Part shown: positions 62,419-64,000 of the stretch, in pieces
Layout of the letters: each line of letters starts with the position of its first letter
How positions within the stretch are numbered: position 1 is the first letter of the stretch
From: JBFWVD01 sp050246915
Lineage (GTDB): Bacteria > Actinomycetota > Acidimicrobiia > Acidimicrobiales > Ilumatobacteraceae
NCBI GenBank assembly: GCA_050246915.1
Contig: JBFWVD010000004.1
Span: 1-64,000 of the forward strand
Reading direction: 5' to 3'
DNA length: 64,000 nt
Notes under the pieces: model-generated
Seen by the model: only the letters and a program-made list of their open reading frames with translations
Told to the model about the DNA's origin: nothing
Databases searched by the model: none
Position numbers and translations under genes: made by a program

Positions 62419-62441
62419 CAACGCCCGTTAACGTCGGGGGA

Positions 62442-63089
62442 GTGCTGATCGAGATCTTCTCCGATGTGGTCTGCCCCTGGTGCTACATCGGCAAACGGCG
62501 GTTCGAGGCCGCACTGGCCGAGGTCGCCGACGAGATCGGCGATGTCACAGTGGTGTACCGGCCGTTCCAGCTCGATCCGGGAGCGCCGAGTGAACCCGAG
62601 CCGGTGCTGACCGCGTATGCCGCCAAGTTCGGTGGTGAACAGCAGGCGTTGTCGCTCATGGCGAATGTGTCGCGCGTCGCGGCCGGCGAAGGCCTCGAGT
62701 TCCACCTCGACGATGCGCAGCGGGTGAACACCCTCGACGCCCATCGAGTGCTGATGTGGACGTTGCGTACATACGGCCCGTCCGCGCAGCAGGTGGTGAA
62801 GGAGTCGTTGCTCCGGGCGTACTTCACCGACGGCGGCAACATCGCCGATCGAGCGGTGTTGGCCGCGGCGGTGCGCGACGCCGGGCTCGATCCCGCGCCA
62901 CTCGATGCCATGCTCGACGGTGACGATCTCCGTGACGACGTAGCGGCCGAACTGAGCGACGCGCATCGACGGGGCGTATCAGCAGTTCCGACGTATGTCT
63001 TCGACGACAACTGGGCCATCTCAGGTGCACAGGACCAGGCCTTGTTCGCCCAGGCGCTGCGGACGCTGTCGGCCCGAGCCGCGACATGA
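62442..63089 (+). CDS. DsbA/FrnE-family thiol oxidoreductase
   Basis: 215 residues from GTG 62442. The thioredoxin fold holds a CPWC active site (IFSDVVCPWCYIGKRRFEAAL) and an inserted helical domain. The end carries GVSAVPTYVFDDNWAISGAQ with the cis-Pro. There is no signal peptide, so it is cytosolic, like FrnE. The family includes oxidative-stress oxidoreductases and a few isomerases. An in-frame ATG at 62379 lies within hairpin 1, which argues against it. The stop overlaps the next gene as ATGA. Confidence 0.88.
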   Translation: MLIEIFSDVVCPWCYIGKRRFEAALAEVADEIGDVTVVYRPFQLDPGAPSEPEPVLTAYAAKFGGEQQALSLMANVSRVAAGEGLEFHLDDAQRVNTLDAHRVLMWTLRTYGPSAQQVVKESLLRAYFTDGGNIADRAVLAAAVRDAGLDPAPLDAMLDGDDLRDDVAAELSDAHRRGVSAVPTYVFDDNWAISGAQDQALFAQALRTLSARAAT

Positions 63090-63553
63090 GCGCGCCGCAC
63101 GATCCAGTGGCCGAGCGATGGGGCTTCTATCGCGACACCCTCGTGGTCATCGATGTGCCCGGTTTCGAACGTCCGGTCAACGGGCCCGACGGTCTCGACC
63201 CCTGGCCCTTCGGCGAGATCATCCATGTCCTCACGGCGTGGGCGCCACGAGGGGCCGAGCGAACCGACGCGGTGAACATCGCCGCCAATGCCGACCTCGC
63301 CGCGCAGATCATCCGTTCCGGGGGCGGGATCGTCCCGGCCAAGGGCATTGCCCGCAGCACGGCATACGTGGGTGAACCGGGCTGGTTGGCGTGGGGGCTC
63401 ACCCGTGAGCGCGCCCTCGAGCTCGGTCAACAGTTCGTGCAGGACGCCATCTACGAGATGGACGCGAGCAACATCCGGATCCTCGACTGCTCGGGCGACG
63501 CGGTCAGTGGGCAGGGACCCGATCGCTACGACGAGTACTCACGCTTTCTGTGA
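63086..63553 (+). CDS. DUF3293 domain protein
   Basis: 155 residues of the DUF3293 family: an N-terminal strand pair, IIHVLTAWAPRGAERTDAVNIAANADLAAQI (the TAW-P and N-x3-N pattern of the family), GEPGWLAWGLTRERALELGQQFVQDAIYEMD. Function unknown. Start overlaps the DsbA-like stop, so the two are co-translated. Its 3' end overlaps the convergent NUDIX gene by 15 bases. Confidence 0.82.
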   Translation: MSAPHDPVAERWGFYRDTLVVIDVPGFERPVNGPDGLDPWPFGEIIHVLTAWAPRGAERTDAVNIAANADLAAQIIRSGGGIVPAKGIARSTAYVGEPGWLAWGLTRERALELGQQFVQDAIYEMDASNIRILDCSGDAVSGQGPDRYDEYSRFL

Positions 63554-64000
63554 GTACCACGCCACGATCCGAGCCAGGTTCGGTGTCAGATCGCTGACCC
63601 GGGGCTCGGGCAGCGCGTCGATCGGCCACCACTGCACCGGCGCACCGTTCTCCTCGACGAGCGGCGCGCGTCGATCGGCGATGAACACGAACCCGAGGTT
63701 CCAGTGCGTGTGGGCCCGATGTTCGCCGGCGGGAAAGCGCGCCGCTTGCAGGAGAACGGGATGGGACACCAGTGGTGACAGTTCGAGTCCGGTCTCTTCA
63801 CACAACTCGCGCACGGCGCCGGCCCGCAGTGATTCGCCCATCTCGCTGTGACCGCCGGGAACGACCCAACCCAGGCGCCGATGGCGCACCAACAGCGCAT
63901 GAGTCACGGCTTCGTCGATCACCCATGCCGTCGAGCACAGATGGCCGTGTGACCCGGGCGGATCGAACACCTCGCCAGTCACCAGAGCGATGAGCTCATC
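63539..64000 (-). CDS. NUDIX hydrolase (5' end beyond the window)
   Basis: At least 153 residues. The frame is open to the right edge; GTG 63982 is the first start inside but gives an unusually short front, and the codons before it (ELIAL) fit a longer protein. The Nudix box is GGHSEMGESLRAGAVRELCEETGLEL, which matches G-x5-E-x7-REUxEExGU. It would cleave a nucleoside diphosphate linked to another group. The substrate is unknown. Confidence 0.85.
   Translation of the reverse strand, partial: DELIALVTGEVFDPPGSHGHLCSTAWVIDEAVTHALLVRHRRLGWVVPGGHSEMGESLRAGAVRELCEETGLELSPLVSHPVLLQAARFPAGEHRAHTHWNLGFVFIADRRAPLVEENGAPVQWWPIDALPEPRVSDLTPNLARIVAWYSQKA

Overview
The window is GC-rich chromosomal DNA from an actinobacterium. 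Supporting marks are many GTG starts, a SigK/RskA-type sigma and anti-sigma pair, WXG100 proteins with an EccC-type ATPase, a LigC-type ligase, a PccB plus small epsilon carboxylase pair and DUF2079. The mix of tandem GGDEF-EAL proteins, chemoreceptors and CoA-type catabolism would fit Acidimicrobiia, but that placement is inference. No rRNA, tRNA, CRISPR array, prophage or insertion sequence was found. The only gene-poor stretch over 300 bases is 8349-8727, which holds one likely 29-codon membrane peptide.

Layout. 1-6.5 kb: a cut gene end, a DUF3291 protein and an NTF2-fold protein; then a minus-strand operon of response regulator, sensor kinase, ECF sigma factor and RskA-like anti-sigma factor with overlapping start and stop codons, divergent from a secreted helical-repeat protein; then a SpoU-type RNA methyltransferase. 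6.5-14 kb: two adjacent paralogous iron-staple nuclease-like proteins (the second apparently catalytically dead), a J-domain protein, an EamA transporter, a ferredoxin reductase and Lon. 13.9-20.4 kb: a compact type VII secretion locus with an atypical response regulator, an EccC/EssC-like ATPase, one WXG100 protein, an EspC-like protein and a larger candidate substrate whose 3' end overlaps the ATPase gene antisense. 20.5-29.4 kb: MsrA, a methyltransferase, a family III CoA-transferase, a GGDEF-EAL protein, a PPOX-fold protein, and a DUF2889 / TetR / amidohydrolase group with a shared candidate operator.

29.3-41.1 kb: three tandem paralogous GGDEF-EAL genes, the last broken in its EAL domain by an inferred 98-nt deletion; a divergent zinc-finger anti-sigma and ECF sigma pair; an ArsC-like protein; a chemoreceptor. 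41-48 kb: acyl-CoA carboxylase beta and epsilon subunits, a SIMPL protein, a DUF2079 membrane protein, a second chemoreceptor and LigC. 48.1-57.4 kb: a probable biuret uptake and breakdown cluster. It has an AtzH-like protein, a GntR regulator, a BMP-type ABC importer (ATPase, two permeases, lipoprotein), a BiuH-like biuret hydrolase with an adjacent catalytically dead paralog, and an AtzF-like allophanate hydrolase. The importer would bring in biuret, BiuH would make allophanate plus ammonia, and AtzF would finish to ammonia and CO2. Two identical-arm inverted repeats mark likely operators. 57.4-64 kb: a PrimPol-type polymerase that normally partners LigC, a soluble PAS chemoreceptor, a 5'-3' exonuclease, a VOC protein, a secreted Ala/Pro/Thr-rich repeat protein followed by two overlapping hairpins, a DsbA/FrnE-type protein, a DUF3293 protein and a NUDIX protein that runs off the window.

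The most promising new signals are the dead BiuH paralog and operator pair in the biuret cluster, the active/dead iron-staple nuclease pair, the small type VII locus with its antisense gene overlap, and the GGDEF-EAL triplet caught in decay.
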